Under the pieces are notes generated by a model, which was not told the origin of the DNA, ran no database searches, and worked only from the letters and a program-made list of their open reading frames with translations. The position numbers and the translations under genes are program-made. DNA of 64,000 bases from NCBI RefSeq assembly GCF_900089605.1, contig NZ_LT594324.1, positions 3,782,001-3,846,000 of the forward strand, read 5' to 3'. Source of the DNA: Micromonospora narathiwatensis. GTDB taxonomy: Bacteria > Actinomycetota > Actinomycetes > Mycobacteriales > Micromonosporaceae. Below, one piece after another: positions 8,951 through 18,090 of this stretch. The stretch's first letter is position 1; each line of letters opens with the position of its first letter.

Positions 8951-10183
8951 TCAGCAGCCGATGACCCAGTAGTTGGGGGCGGTCTGCCTGAGGGCGGTGG
9001 TGTAGTAGGTGTTGTAGAGGCCCATTTTCTCGTTGCTGCCCAGCGCGTAGGCGTAGCCGAGGGACTGGTAGGCCCGGCCGGCGGCCACGTGCGCGTAGTT
9101 GCTGGCGGTGACGCAGACCGGCGGGGTCGTCGGGGACGGCGACGGGGAGCCGGTCGGGCTCGGCGAGACGGTCGGGGACGCCGTCGGGGTCGGGCTGGGC
9201 GTGGAGCCGCCGTCGAGGCCGAAGAAGAGCGCGTCCCGGTACGTCGAGCAGATGGTGTCCAGGAAGTACGCCGCCGCGGTCCCGCACTGGTCGACGGCCG
9301 AGCCCGGGTCGACCGGCGTGCCGTGGCCCATCCCGGAGACCCGGTAGACCCGGACCGCGTCGTTGCCGTACGTCTCCAGGCTGGTGCCGGCGGGCAGCGA
9401 GGCGGTGCTGGTCGGGGTCTGCGAGACACCGAGCACGTTGGTCCACTGGTCCCGGGACTCGGTGGCGCTGGCCACCGCCACGGTGTAGTCGCTGGTCCCG
9501 TGCCAGATCGCGACCCTCGGCCGGGGGCCGGGGTAGCCGGAGTAGGCGGCCCGGACCAGGTCGCCCCACTGCGCCGGGGTCTTGTCGACGCCCGGGTTCA
9601 TGCAGCTGTACGCGGTGGTGCTGCTGGTGGCGCAGCGGTAGGGGATACCGGCGATGACCGAGCCGGCGGCGAAGACGTCGGGATAGGTGGCGAGCATGAC
9701 CGCGCTCATGGCACCGCCGGCCGACAGGCCGCTGACGTACACCCGGCCGGCGTCGGTGCCGTAGTTCGTCTTGGCGTAGTCGACCATCTGCTTGATCGAC
9801 AGGGCCTCGCCCTGGCCGCGCGCGGTGTCCCCGGTCTCGAACCAGTTGAAGCAGGTGCTGGAGTTGTTGGCCGAGGACTGCTGGGGCACGATCAGCGCGA
9901 ACTTCCACAGGTCGGCGTACTTCTGCCAGCCGGAGTTGGCGAAGTAGCCGGAGGCGTTCTGGGTGCAGCCGTGCAGCAGCACCACGGCCGGCGCGTTGGC
10001 CGGCAGGTTGTCCGGCCGGTACGCGTACATGGCGAGGCTGCCCGGGTTGGAGCCGAAGCCGGTGACCTGGGTGAGCGTGGCGGCCTGGGCGGGCAGGGCG
10101 ACGGTGAGCACCGTGGCCGCGGCCAGTACGACCCCGGCCGCCGCCCCGGCGAGACGGGTGAGGATGGATGAGGATCGGCGCAC
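8951..10183 (-). CDS. Secreted PHB depolymerase family esterase with Ser/Pro/Thr linker
   Basis: A 410-aa exported hydrolase. A signal peptide (RRSSS start, hydrophobic core, cleavage near AQA-AT) precedes an alpha/beta-hydrolase domain with oxyanion sequence VLLHGCTQNA and lipase box GLSAGGAMS. Catalytic Asp in HGTSDYTV and His in GMGHGTP are likely. A 30-residue Pro/Ser/Thr linker leads to a C-terminal domain of about 50 residues flanked by two Cys (CVTASNYAHV to WVIGC), like the substrate-binding domains of type-1 polyester depolymerases. GTG 10183 has AGGAGG five bases upstream. It probably degrades polyhydroxyalkanoate or similar esters outside the cell. Confidence 0.9.
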   Translation of the reverse strand: MRRSSSILTRLAGAAAGVVLAAATVLTVALPAQAATLTQVTGFGSNPGSLAMYAYRPDNLPANAPAVVLLHGCTQNASGYFANSGWQKYADLWKFALIVPQQSSANNSSTCFNWFETGDTARGQGEALSIKQMVDYAKTNYGTDAGRVYVSGLSAGGAMSAVMLATYPDVFAAGSVIAGIPYRCATSSTTAYSCMNPGVDKTPAQWGDLVRAAYSGYPGPRPRVAIWHGTSDYTVAVASATESRDQWTNVLGVSQTPTSTASLPAGTSLETYGNDAVRVYRVSGMGHGTPVDPGSAVDQCGTAAAYFLDTICSTYRDALFFGLDGGSTPSPTPTASPTVSPSPTGSPSPSPTTPPVCVTASNYAHVAAGRAYQSLGYAYALGSNEKMGLYNTYYTTALRQTAPNYWVIGC

Positions 10184-10204
10184 GGCGACCTCCTGAGGAC
10201 GAAT

Positions 10205-10220
10205 TGTGAACTGGGTCACC
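10205..10220. promoter_or_regulatory. CRP-like operator upstream of the depolymerase
   Basis: TGTGA-N6-TCACC (10205-10220) matches the CRP/GlxR consensus TGTGA-N6-TCACA at nine of ten fixed positions. It lies 22 bases before the depolymerase start. A second site of this kind precedes the carboxylate symporter operon (59652). Confidence 0.55.
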
Positions 10221-10403
10221 CGGATTTGCCGCGACGTTACGGCCGTGTTTCGTCGCCCGACATGGCCGCCGCTCACACATTCACGAACGCCGAAGTGTGT
10301 CCCCGACCGGACGGGGCCGGCGGGGCCGCGCTCCCCCACCCACAGGTCGGCAAGGTTTCGGGTCTGACCGGCGTGTCCCGGTCCGGTTGGTAACGTCCGC
10401 TGC

Positions 10404-12221
10404 GTGCCGACCTCCCCGTCCCTGGCCACCGGCCCGTCGCCCGCGCCCGTTCCCCGGAACCGGCGCGCCGACCTGGTCGTGGTGCTCGCCGCGGCGGCCC
10501 TGGCGATCTGGGTCACCAGCGGGATGTGGTGGGACCCGAACACCCGGGCGATCACCGTCAACTCCAGCGACCAGGCGCTCTTCGAATGGCTGCTGGCCTT
10601 CGGCGGGAACGCGGTCACCCACGGGGAGAACCCGTTCTTCACCCACCTGCTCAACGTCCCCGACGGGGTGAACCTCGCGGTCAACACCTCGATCACCGTG
10701 TACGCGGTGGTCTTCGCGCCGCTGACGTACCTGGTCGGGCCGCCCGCGACATTCCTGGTGATCCTCACCCTCAACCTGGTCGCCACCGCGGTGGCCTGGT
10801 ACTGGCTGCTGAGCCGGCACCTGGTGGGCAGCCGGCTGGCCGCCGGGGTGGGGGCGCTGTTCATCGGCTTCTGCCCGGCGATGGTCTCGCACGCCAACGC
10901 CCACCTGAACTGGACCGCCGGCTGGCTGGTGCCGCTGCTGATCTGGGGCGTGTTCCGGCTGCGCCGCCCCGGCCGGGCGGTACGCGGCGGGATCGTGCTC
11001 GGCCTGCTGGTGGCGCTCGCCTTCTCGATCGCCGCCGAGGGGCTCTTCTTCACCGCCCTGGGGGTCGCCCTCTTCCTGGTGGTGTGGGCGCTGCACCCGA
11101 GCCGCCGGGCCGAGGTCCGCGCCGCGCTGCCCAGCCTCGCCGGCGGGCTGGGCGTGACCGCGCTGGTGGCCGGGGTGCTGCTGGCGTACCCGCTGTGGCT
11201 GCACTTCGCCGGGCCGCAGCGCTTCCACGGCACCGGCTTCGACCCGCTCATCCACTCCGAGGACATCGCCGCGTACGGGTCGTACCCGCGCCGTTCCCTC
11301 GCCGGCTGGGCCGGGCTGGGCACCTCGCTGGCCCCCAACCCGACCGAGGAGAACTCGTTCTTCGGCATCCCGCTGCTGCTGCTCGCCGTGGCCTGCTTCG
11401 GGCTGCTCTGGTGGCGCGCCGAGCGGGCGTTCCGGGCCACCCTCACCGCGCTCGGCGTGACCGCGCTGGCCTTCGCGGTGCTCTCCTGGGGGCCACGGGC
11501 CAGGTGGAACGGCCGGCGGACCCACCAGATCCTCCCGTTCGGGGTGCTGGACAACCTGCCGGTGATCAACGCGGCGCTGCCCTCCCGGCTGGCCCTGGTG
11601 GTCGCCCCGGTGATCGGGCTGCTGCTGGCGTACACCGTCGACCGGCTCCGCGCCCGGCCGCCCCGGCACCGGGCCACCACGGCGGCCTGGGCGCTCGGCT
11701 TCGCCGTCGCGCTGGTGCCGCTGCTGCCGACCCCGCTGCTGACCAGCGTCCGGGAACCGATCCCACAGTTCATCACCAGCGGCCACTGGCAGCAGTACGT
11801 CTCTCCCCGCGGGGTGCTCACCCCGCTGCCGCTGACCGTCGACGTCACCCCGGACGGCCAGCGCTGGCAGGCGTACGCCCTGGCCCACGGGCAGGGCGAG
11901 TTCCGTATCCCGGCCGGGTTCTTCCTCGGCCCCGGCGGACCCGGCGGCCGGGGTCGGATCGGGCCGGTGCCGCGGACCTTCGACTCGCTGATGGACCAGG
12001 CCGGGCGGACCGGGCTGGTGCCGATCATCACCGAGGGCAGCATCAAGGAGTCCCTGGCGGACCTGCACCACTGGCGGGTCGAGACCGTGATCCTGGCCGA
12101 CCGGGTGCACGGCGCCAAGTACGACATCCACGAGGAGGCCGTGCACCGCACCGCCACCGCCCTGCTCGGTCAGCCGCAGCGGGTGGACGACGTCTGGCTC
12201 TGGAAGGTCCCGCCCCCCTGA
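10404..12221 (+). CDS. Polytopic membrane protein, GT-C glycosyltransferase-like
   Basis: A 605-aa protein with about eleven hydrophobic segments between residues 25 and 440, then a soluble C-terminal domain of about 160 residues. Early acidic loop sequence (WWDPNTRAITVNSSDQALF, about residues 42-60) fits the extracytoplasmic loop of GT-C enzymes, but the family is not certain. The GTG start follows a TAACGT hexamer by seven bases and has no ribosome-binding site. It may glycosylate a lipid-linked or cell-surface substrate. Confidence 0.7.
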   Translation: MPTSPSLATGPSPAPVPRNRRADLVVVLAAAALAIWVTSGMWWDPNTRAITVNSSDQALFEWLLAFGGNAVTHGENPFFTHLLNVPDGVNLAVNTSITVYAVVFAPLTYLVGPPATFLVILTLNLVATAVAWYWLLSRHLVGSRLAAGVGALFIGFCPAMVSHANAHLNWTAGWLVPLLIWGVFRLRRPGRAVRGGIVLGLLVALAFSIAAEGLFFTALGVALFLVVWALHPSRRAEVRAALPSLAGGLGVTALVAGVLLAYPLWLHFAGPQRFHGTGFDPLIHSEDIAAYGSYPRRSLAGWAGLGTSLAPNPTEENSFFGIPLLLLAVACFGLLWWRAERAFRATLTALGVTALAFAVLSWGPRARWNGRRTHQILPFGVLDNLPVINAALPSRLALVVAPVIGLLLAYTVDRLRARPPRHRATTAAWALGFAVALVPLLPTPLLTSVREPIPQFITSGHWQQYVSPRGVLTPLPLTVDVTPDGQRWQAYALAHGQGEFRIPAGFFLGPGGPGGRGRIGPVPRTFDSLMDQAGRTGLVPIITEGSIKESLADLHHWRVETVILADRVHGAKYDIHEEAVHRTATALLGQPQRVDDVWLWKVPPP

Positions 12222-12273
12222 CGCGACGAGGCTCACGGCGCGCACCGGGAGGTCCCGGGACTAGGCTGGGCGG

Positions 12274-12921
12274 GTGAGCGTGACGACTTCCGGGCTGACC
12301 GCCATCCGTGCCGGTGTGCTCGACTACCAGGCCGCGTGGGACGAGCAGCGCCGGCTGCACGAGGCCGTGGTGTCCGGCGAGCAGGGCGACAGCGTGCTGC
12401 TGCTGGAGCACCCCAGCGTCTACACCGCCGGCAAGCGGACCGAGCCGTGGGACCGCCCGATGGACGGCACCCCGGTGATCGACGTGGACCGCGGCGGCAA
12501 GATCACCTGGCACGGGCCGGGGCAACTCGTCGGCTACCCGATCGTCAAGCTGCCCGACCCGGTGGACGTGGTCGCGTACGTCCGGCGCACCGAGCAGCTG
12601 CTGATCGACGTCTGCGCCGAGTTCGGGCTGACCGCCGGCCGGGTCGAGGGGCGCAGCGGGGTCTGGGTGCCGGAGGACGACCGTGGCCCGGCCCGCAAGG
12701 TCGCCGCGATCGGCATCCGGGTGGCCCGGGGCGTCACCCTGCACGGCTTCTCGATCAACTGCGACTGTGACCTGACGTACTACGACCGGATCGTGCCGTG
12801 CGGCATCCGGGACGCCGGCACCACCTCGCTCACCGCCGAGCTGGGCCGCCCGGTCACCGTCGCCGACGTGCTCCCGGTGGTCGAGCGGCACCTGCCGACC
12901 CTGGTCCGGGTCGAGGGCTGA
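12274..12921 (+). CDS. lipB: Octanoyl-[acyl carrier protein]:protein octanoyltransferase
   Basis: 215 aa, the normal LipB length. It carries the family motifs [26 protein letters not shown] with the conserved Lys, and IVPCGI with the acyl-accepting Cys. LipB moves octanoate from acyl carrier protein to lipoyl domains such as that of the E2 encoded at the window start, and LipA (17040) then inserts sulfur. The GTG follows a TAGGCT -10 hexamer by six bases, so it is probably leaderless. Confidence 0.96.
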   Translation: MSVTTSGLTAIRAGVLDYQAAWDEQRRLHEAVVSGEQGDSVLLLEHPSVYTAGKRTEPWDRPMDGTPVIDVDRGGKITWHGPGQLVGYPIVKLPDPVDVVAYVRRTEQLLIDVCAEFGLTAGRVEGRSGVWVPEDDRGPARKVAAIGIRVARGVTLHGFSINCDCDLTYYDRIVPCGIRDAGTTSLTAELGRPVTVADVLPVVERHLPTLVRVEG

Positions 12922-12925
12922 CCGG

Positions 12926-13318
12926 GTGCGGATCGACCTCGTCACCCTCGTCGTCGCCGAGTACGACCCGGCGATCGCGTTCTTCACCGAGGTGCTCGGC
13001 TTCGAGCTGGTGGAGGACAAGCCGTCCCTGACCAACGACGGCCGACCGAAGCGCTGGGTGGTGGTCCGCCCGCCCGGCGGCGGGACCGGTCTGCTGCTGG
13101 CCCGCGCCGACGGGGAGCGGCAGGAGGGCGCGGTCGGTGACCAGACCGCCGGCCGGGTCGGCTTCTTCCTCCAGGTCGACGACTTCGACGCCACCTACCG
13201 GCGGATGGTCGAGGCGAAGGTCGAGTTCGTGAGGCCGCCGCGCACCGAGTCGTACGGCCGGGTCGCCGTCTTCCGCGACCTCGCCGGCAACCCCTGGGAT
13301 CTGCTCGGTCCCGCCTGA
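12926..13318 (+). CDS. VOC (glyoxalase/dioxygenase fold) family protein
   Basis: A 130-aa protein with paired beta-alpha-beta-beta-beta modules. It starts MRIDLVTLVVAEYDPAIAFF and ends FRDLAGNPWDLLGPA, the usual metal-Glu/His-bearing end of VOC proteins. The GTG start lies four bases after the lipB stop, and nadE follows in 15 bases, so it is co-transcribed with lipB and nadE. The substrate is unknown. Confidence 0.85.
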   Translation: MRIDLVTLVVAEYDPAIAFFTEVLGFELVEDKPSLTNDGRPKRWVVVRPPGGGTGLLLARADGERQEGAVGDQTAGRVGFFLQVDDFDATYRRMVEAKVEFVRPPRTESYGRVAVFRDLAGNPWDLLGPA

Positions 13319-13333
13319 CCCGGAAGGGACCCG

Positions 13334-14212
13334 ATGACCGACCCGATGTCGACCCAGCGGCGGATCACCGCCGACCTCCAGGTGGCGGAGACCTTCGACG
13401 CCGCCGAGGAGATCGAACGCCGGGTCGTCTTCCTCGCCGACCGCCTGGTCGACACGGGGCTGACCGCGCTGGTCCTCGGCATCAGCGGCGGGGTCGACTC
13501 CACCACCGCCGGGCGGCTCTGCCAGCTCGCCGTCGAACGGGCCCGCGCGGCCGGCCACCCGGCGGTCTTCCTGGCGATGCGCCTGCCGTACGGGGTGCAG
13601 GCCGACGAGCACCACGCCCAGGCGGCGCTGGCGTTCATCCGGCCCGACCGGGTGCTCACGGTCGACGTGCAGCCGGCCAGCGACGCCGCCCTCGACGCGC
13701 TGGTGGCGGCCGGGCTGACCTTCACCGACGCCGCCCAGCAGGACTTCCTGCACGGCAACGTCAAGGCCCGGCAGCGCATGATCGCCCAGTACGCCGTGGC
13801 CGGGGCGATCGGCGGTCTGGTGGTCGGCACCGACCACGCCGCCGAGGCGATCACCGGCTTCTTCACCAAGCACGGCGACGGGGCGGCGGACGTGGTACCG
13901 CTGACCGGGCTGACCAAGCGCCGGGTCCGCGCGCTCGCCCGGGTGCTCGGTGCCCCGGCCGAACTGGTCGACAAGGCGCCCACCGCCGACCTGGAGAGCC
14001 TGGCCCCGGGCAAGCTCGACGAGGACGCGCTCGGCCTGACGTACGAGCAGATCGACGACTACCTGGAGGGCCGGCCGGTCCCGGCGGCGGTGGCGGCGGC
14101 GCTGGTGGCCCGCTACCGGGGCACCGACCACAAGCGCCGCCTCCCCATCGCGCCCCCGGTGAGCGCAGACGCGGACGACCCGGTCACCGCCGCGGCTCTC
14201 GCCCAGCGCTGA
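13334..14212 (+). CDS. nadE: Ammonia-dependent NAD(+) synthetase
   Basis: A 292-aa enzyme of the short, NH3-dependent class. It has the PP-loop LGISGGVDSTTAGRLC (residues about 52-67), GTDHAAEAITGFFTKHGDG, and KAPTADLESLAPGKLDE. It adenylates and amidates deamido-NAD. It has no glutaminase domain, whereas a second, glutamine-dependent NadE is encoded at 41518. It is the third gene of the lipB-VOC-nadE run, with GGAAGGGAC before the ATG. The last 29 bases overlap the convergent FUSC gene. Confidence 0.93.
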   Translation: MTDPMSTQRRITADLQVAETFDAAEEIERRVVFLADRLVDTGLTALVLGISGGVDSTTAGRLCQLAVERARAAGHPAVFLAMRLPYGVQADEHHAQAALAFIRPDRVLTVDVQPASDAALDALVAAGLTFTDAAQQDFLHGNVKARQRMIAQYAVAGAIGGLVVGTDHAAEAITGFFTKHGDGAADVVPLTGLTKRRVRALARVLGAPAELVDKAPTADLESLAPGKLDEDALGLTYEQIDDYLEGRPVPAAVAAALVARYRGTDHKRRLPIAPPVSADADDPVTAAALAQR

Positions 14213-15209
14213 GCCGCGCCCGCAACCACGCTCCGCCGAGCACGATCAGGCCGCCGATGCCGGCGCCGATCACCGTCTCCACCCCCCGGTCGAAGAGCAG
14301 TTGGCCGGTCGGCCGGGGTGCCGCGAGCTGCCCCATCAGCAGCGCCATCGGGGTGATGAACAACAGCGCCAGGCCGTAGTTGCGGCCGACCAGCAGCTCG
14401 GTGACGATCTGCAGCCCCGCCACGACCAGCACGGTGGCGTACGGCGACAGGTGCGGCGTCAGCAGCAGCGCGCTGGTCATCAGCCCGAGCAGCGTGCCGA
14501 GGATCCGGTGCGCGGCGCGGACGAGCTGGGCGGTCACCCCCTGGACGGTCAGCGGGGCGACCGCCGCCACCATCGCCCAGTACGGGTGGCCGATCCCGAC
14601 GGCGGTCGCCGTGCCACCGGCCAGCACCACGGCGAGGGCGTAGCGGACCGGCTCCCAGGTCCACCCGTGCGCCAGCCGGGCCGGCCGGCTCCGCTGCCGC
14701 CGGACGAGGCCGCCCACGTTCCCGACCAGCAGCGCGAACAGGCTGCTCAGCCCGGCCACGGCCGCGGCGACCGGCACGTCCGAGGCGCGGTGCGGGGCCG
14801 AGGCGACCGCGCCGACCGCGAAGACGAGGAACAGCGGTCCCGGCGGGTGCCAGTCCTGCGCGGCGGCGAGCACCGAGCCCAGCGCCGTGACGGCCGCGGT
14901 GACCGGCACCGCGGCCCACGCCCGGGCCTCCAGCGAGCCGACCAGCACCCCGAGGACGATCGACACCGTCAGCGCCGCTCCGGCGCTCGCCTGCATCGCC
15001 GCCCGGGACAGGTGCACGTGGTTGCGCCCGTAGAGCGAGGTGAACGCACCGAAGACCGCGTACACCGACCAGCCGGGGTGGCCCAGCGCGAGCACCGCGA
15101 GCAGCGGGACCAGCACGCTGATCCCGGCCCGCAGCGCGACCCGGTGGGCGCCCCGGGTCGGGCGGACGTGCAGCACGCCCCGCAGCGTCGCCCACACCTG
15201 TTCGCGCAT
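14184..15209 (-). CDS. FUSC family membrane protein (aromatic acid exporter-like)
   Basis: A 341-aa membrane protein with about ten hydrophobic segments in two halves. The second half contains the FUSC signature GHPYWAMVAAVAPLTVQG, then RILGTLLGL. This fold includes fusaric-acid and p-hydroxybenzoate efflux proteins. It is shorter than full AaeB-type exporters. A GGGAG precedes the ATG. Its 3' end overlaps nadE convergently. Confidence 0.82.
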   Translation of the reverse strand: MREQVWATLRGVLHVRPTRGAHRVALRAGISVLVPLLAVLALGHPGWSVYAVFGAFTSLYGRNHVHLSRAAMQASAGAALTVSIVLGVLVGSLEARAWAAVPVTAAVTALGSVLAAAQDWHPPGPLFLVFAVGAVASAPHRASDVPVAAAVAGLSSLFALLVGNVGGLVRRQRSRPARLAHGWTWEPVRYALAVVLAGGTATAVGIGHPYWAMVAAVAPLTVQGVTAQLVRAAHRILGTLLGLMTSALLLTPHLSPYATVLVVAGLQIVTELLVGRNYGLALLFITPMALLMGQLAAPRPTGQLLFDRGVETVIGAGIGGLIVLGGAWLRARLSAGREPRR

Positions 15210-15260
15210 CCCGCTCCCAGCCCCGTCGGGGCACCCCTCGTCGCCGTCGGCGCGGGATAC

Positions 15261-15306
15261 CCCGATGTCCGGGCGTGATCACGCCCGATGTCCGGGCGTG
15301 ATCACG
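15261..15306. repeat. Exact tandem duplication of a 23-bp unit with palindromic core
   Basis: Two exact copies of a 23-base unit (15261-15283, 15284-15306) lie between the aspS stop and the FUSC start. The junction forms a perfect 16-bp palindrome (GGGCGTGATCACGCCC, 15271-15286). It may serve as a terminator for aspS or a protein-binding site for FUSC. Confidence 0.7.
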
Positions 15307-15309
15307 CGG

Positions 15310-16596
15310 TCAGGGGGTGAGCCGGTGCAGGTCGCGCGGGAAGGCGGTCACCTCCCGGACGTTGGTCGCGCCGGTGAGCCGGGCCACGAAGCGTTCCAGC
15401 CCGATCGCGAACCCGCCGTGCGGCGGCATGCCGTGCCGGAACGCGTCGACGTAGCCGGCGTACGGCTCGACCGGCTCGCCCCGGGCGGCGAGGGCGGCCA
15501 GGTAGTCCTCGTACCGGTGCAGCCGCTGCCCGCCGGTGACCAGCTCCATGCCGCGGAACAGCAGGTCGAAACCGTTGGAGTACGCCGGCCGGGCCGGGTC
15601 CGGGTGGGTGTAGAAGGGCCGCTTCGCCATCGGGTACCCGGTGACGAAGAGGAAGTCCGAACCGTGCTCGGCACGGGCCCACTCGCCCAGCGCCCGTTCG
15701 TGCGCCGGGGCGAGGTCCGGCTCGTCGGCGGGTGCCCCGGCGATCGCCAGCGCCTCGGTGAAGTGCACGGCGGGGATCTCGGCCGGCACCTCGGGCGGGG
15801 TCACCCCGAGCGTGGCGAGCGCGCCGCCGGCCCGGTCGGCGACCGCCCCGAGCATCCCGGCGAGGGTGTCCCGGAGCACGGCCATCACGTCCCGGTGGTC
15901 GGCGACGAAGCCCAGCTCGACGTCGAGCGAGGTGTACTGGGCCAGGTGCCGGACGGTGTCGTGCGGTTCGGCCCGGAACACCGGCCCCACCTCGTACACC
16001 CGCTCGAAGACGCCGACCATGAGCTGCTTGTAGAACTGCGGCGACTGGGCCAGGTACGCGGGCCGGCCGAACCAGTCCAGCGCGAACACGTTCGCCCCGC
16101 TCTCCGTGGACGAGGCGACCACCTTCGGCGTGTGGATCTCCACGAAGCCGCCGGCGTCCAGGGCGGCCCGGAAGCCGGCCACCGCCGCCGCCGAGATCCG
16201 TAGCGCAGCCGAACGGGTCGGATGGCGCAGCGCGGCCGGGGCGTGGTCGAGCTGGGTGGGCAGGGTGGCGGTGAGCGCCGGCCGGTACAGGTCGAACGGC
16301 GGCGGCACGGCGGGCGGCCCGAGCGGCCGTACGGTCGGCTCGGTGAGCTCGACCCCGGCGGGGGCGGTGTCGTTCGCGACCACCGTGGCCGTGACCTCGA
16401 CCACGGTCTCCTCGGTGAGCTTCTCCACGGCCGCGCGTACGGCCGGGTCGGTGACCACCACCTGGGCCAGGCCGGCGGCGTCCCGGACGATCAGGAACGC
16501 CACCGACTTGAGCAGCCGGCGGCGGTGCACCCAGCCGGCGATCCGGACGGTGTCGCCGACGTAACCGTGGAGCTGGGAGGACAGGATGCGTGGCAT
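15310..16596 (-). CDS. aspS: Archaeal-type (non-GAD) aspartate--tRNA ligase
   Basis: A 428-aa class II synthetase of the short archaeal/eukaryotic type, without the GAD insertion of the roughly 590-aa bacterial AspRS. It has an N-terminal OB-fold (VRIAGWVHRRRLLKSVAFLIVRD), motif 2 (VGPVFRAEP) and motif 3 (FAIGLERFVARLTG), plus YLAQSPQFYKQ. It charges tRNA-Asp and may also misacylate tRNA-Asn. The ATG has AAGGAG upstream. A T-box leader with an Asp specifier precedes it. Most actinobacteria also carry a bacterial AspRS elsewhere, so this may be an inducible second copy, possibly giving inhibitor resistance (inference). Confidence 0.92.
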   Translation of the reverse strand: MPRILSSQLHGYVGDTVRIAGWVHRRRLLKSVAFLIVRDAAGLAQVVVTDPAVRAAVEKLTEETVVEVTATVVANDTAPAGVELTEPTVRPLGPPAVPPPFDLYRPALTATLPTQLDHAPAALRHPTRSAALRISAAAVAGFRAALDAGGFVEIHTPKVVASSTESGANVFALDWFGRPAYLAQSPQFYKQLMVGVFERVYEVGPVFRAEPHDTVRHLAQYTSLDVELGFVADHRDVMAVLRDTLAGMLGAVADRAGGALATLGVTPPEVPAEIPAVHFTEALAIAGAPADEPDLAPAHERALGEWARAEHGSDFLFVTGYPMAKRPFYTHPDPARPAYSNGFDLLFRGMELVTGGQRLHRYEDYLAALAARGEPVEPYAGYVDAFRHGMPPHGGFAIGLERFVARLTGATNVREVTAFPRDLHRLTP

Positions 16597-16611
16597 GGTG
16601 GGCTGCTCCTT

Positions 16612-16905
16612 GATCAATCGCAACGCCTTCGCCGCCCTGGGGCGGCGAAGCATCGCCTCAGCCCCGGGAGGTGTGGGCGAGCGGGATCCTCGCGGTGCCA
16701 CCACACCTTCGCCCCCACCGGAGCGGGAGCCTCATTCGTCGCCCGGTGACGGGGGCCGGCCGGCGGGCTCTACTGGGCGCAGGACGCCGTTCTTCCCGCA
16801 GCTCGGGAGGGTCTTCGCGGGCCGGCGCCAGACCGCCTCTCAGCAACCGGCGGCTCTCTGGCTGGCGGGTCGGCGCGCTACTCGGCTCCGTCGCAGCTTT
16901 GTCGG
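16612..16905 (-). ncRNA. T-box riboswitch leader, Asp specifier, controlling aspS
   Basis: On the minus strand Stem I can be folded: CGCCAG/CTGGCG and CCGCC/GGCGG flank an AGAGAG bulge and a GGTTGCTGAGA terminal loop. The loop-E partners are AGTA (16882-16879) and GAA (16816-16814). The specifier directly after GAA is GAC (16813-16811), an Asp codon. The T-box core GGTGGCACCGCG lies at 16702-16691. Its UGGC bulge pairs with tRNA ending GCCA, and tRNA-Asp has discriminator G. A 10-bp hairpin (16627-16650) sits just before the aspS ribosome-binding site and may be the terminator or sequestering element. No T-tract follows it, so translational control is possible. Confidence 0.85.
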
Positions 16906-17039
16906 GCAGGGTAACACCCCGTTCCGGGCCGTGTGACAGCCTTTTCCCGTGGTTGGGTGTTCAGCGTCACGACATCTACGGCGTGACGGCGGTCGCCCGA
17001 CGTTCATCGACCGGCACCGTCCGGCGTAGGCTCGGATTC

Positions 17040-18029
17040 GTGACGATCGAGCACTCCACGCCGACGACCCCGCAGGCCAACCGCAGCAGCACGGTGGCAC
17101 CCGAGGGGCGGCGGCTGCTGCGGATCGAGGCGCGCAACGCCGAGACGCCGATCGAGCGAAAGCCGCCGTGGATCAAGGTCAAGGCCAAGATGGGGCCGGA
17201 GTACACCCAGCTGCGCGGGCTGGTCTCGCGCGAGGGGCTGCACACGGTCTGCCAGGAGGCCGGCTGCCCCAACATCTACGAGTGCTGGGAGGACCGGGAG
17301 GCCACCTTCCTCATCGGTGGCGACCAGTGCACCCGGCGCTGCGACTTCTGCCAGATCGACACCGGCAAGCCGGCCGAGTTCGACGCCGATGAGCCCCGCC
17401 GGGTCGCCGAGTCGGTCGCCGCGATGGGCCTGCGCTACGCCACCATCACCGGCGTCGCCCGCGACGACCTGCCCGACGGCGGCGCCTGGCTCTACGCCGA
17501 GACGGTCCGGCAGATCCACGCCCTCCGGTCCGGCTGCGGCGTCGAGCTGCTGATCCCCGACTTCAACGCGGTGCCGGAGCAGCTCGCCGAGGTGTTCGGC
17601 GCCCGCCCCGAGGTGCTGGCGCACAACGTGGAGACCGTGCCGCGGATCTTCAAGCGGATCCGGCCGGCGTTCCGCTACGAGCGCTCCCTCGACGTGATCC
17701 GCCAGGCGCGGGCCGCTGGCCTGGTCACCAAGAGCAACCTGATCCTCGGCATGGGCGAGGAGCGGGCCGAGGTCTCCCAGGCGCTGCGCGACCTGCACGA
17801 GGCCGGCTGCGAGCTGATCACCATCACGCAGTACCTGCGCCCCTCCCCCCGGCACCACCCGGTCACCCGCTGGGTCAAGCCGGAGGAGTTCGTCGAGCTG
17901 CGCGAGGAGGCCGAGGAGATCGGCTTCGCCGGCGTGATGAGCGGTCCGCTGGTCCGGTCGTCGTACCGCGCCGGGCGGCTCTACCAGCAGGCGCTCTCCG
18001 CCCGCGAGGGGGCGGTCGCCGCCGGCTGA
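17040..18029 (+). CDS. lipA: Lipoyl synthase
   Basis: A 329-aa radical SAM enzyme. It carries the auxiliary cluster motif [12 protein letters not shown], the SAM cluster motif CTRRCDFC, and the C-terminal RSSY that ligates the auxiliary cluster. It inserts two sulfurs into octanoyl-lipoyl domains supplied by LipB. The GTG start is supported by a TAGGCT -10 hexamer ending seven bases upstream; the frame is open to 16671 through the T-box region. It diverges from aspS. Confidence 0.97.
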   Translation: MTIEHSTPTTPQANRSSTVAPEGRRLLRIEARNAETPIERKPPWIKVKAKMGPEYTQLRGLVSREGLHTVCQEAGCPNIYECWEDREATFLIGGDQCTRRCDFCQIDTGKPAEFDADEPRRVAESVAAMGLRYATITGVARDDLPDGGAWLYAETVRQIHALRSGCGVELLIPDFNAVPEQLAEVFGARPEVLAHNVETVPRIFKRIRPAFRYERSLDVIRQARAAGLVTKSNLILGMGEERAEVSQALRDLHEAGCELITITQYLRPSPRHHPVTRWVKPEEFVELREEAEEIGFAGVMSGPLVRSSYRAGRLYQQALSAREGAVAAG

Positions 18030-18090
18030 GGCCGGCTCTCCGGCCGCGTCACCCACCGTCGGCCGCCGCCCGGATGCCATGATCGCAGGC

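Noticed and set aside
8951-12157. Single 1,068-codon minus-strand frame including the depolymerase
   Set aside because: The part above 10183 overlaps the plus-strand membrane-protein gene antisense; the AGGAGG and signal peptide place the true start at 10183.
15261-15306. CRISPR-like repeats
   Set aside because: Only two adjacent copies without spacers and no cas genes.
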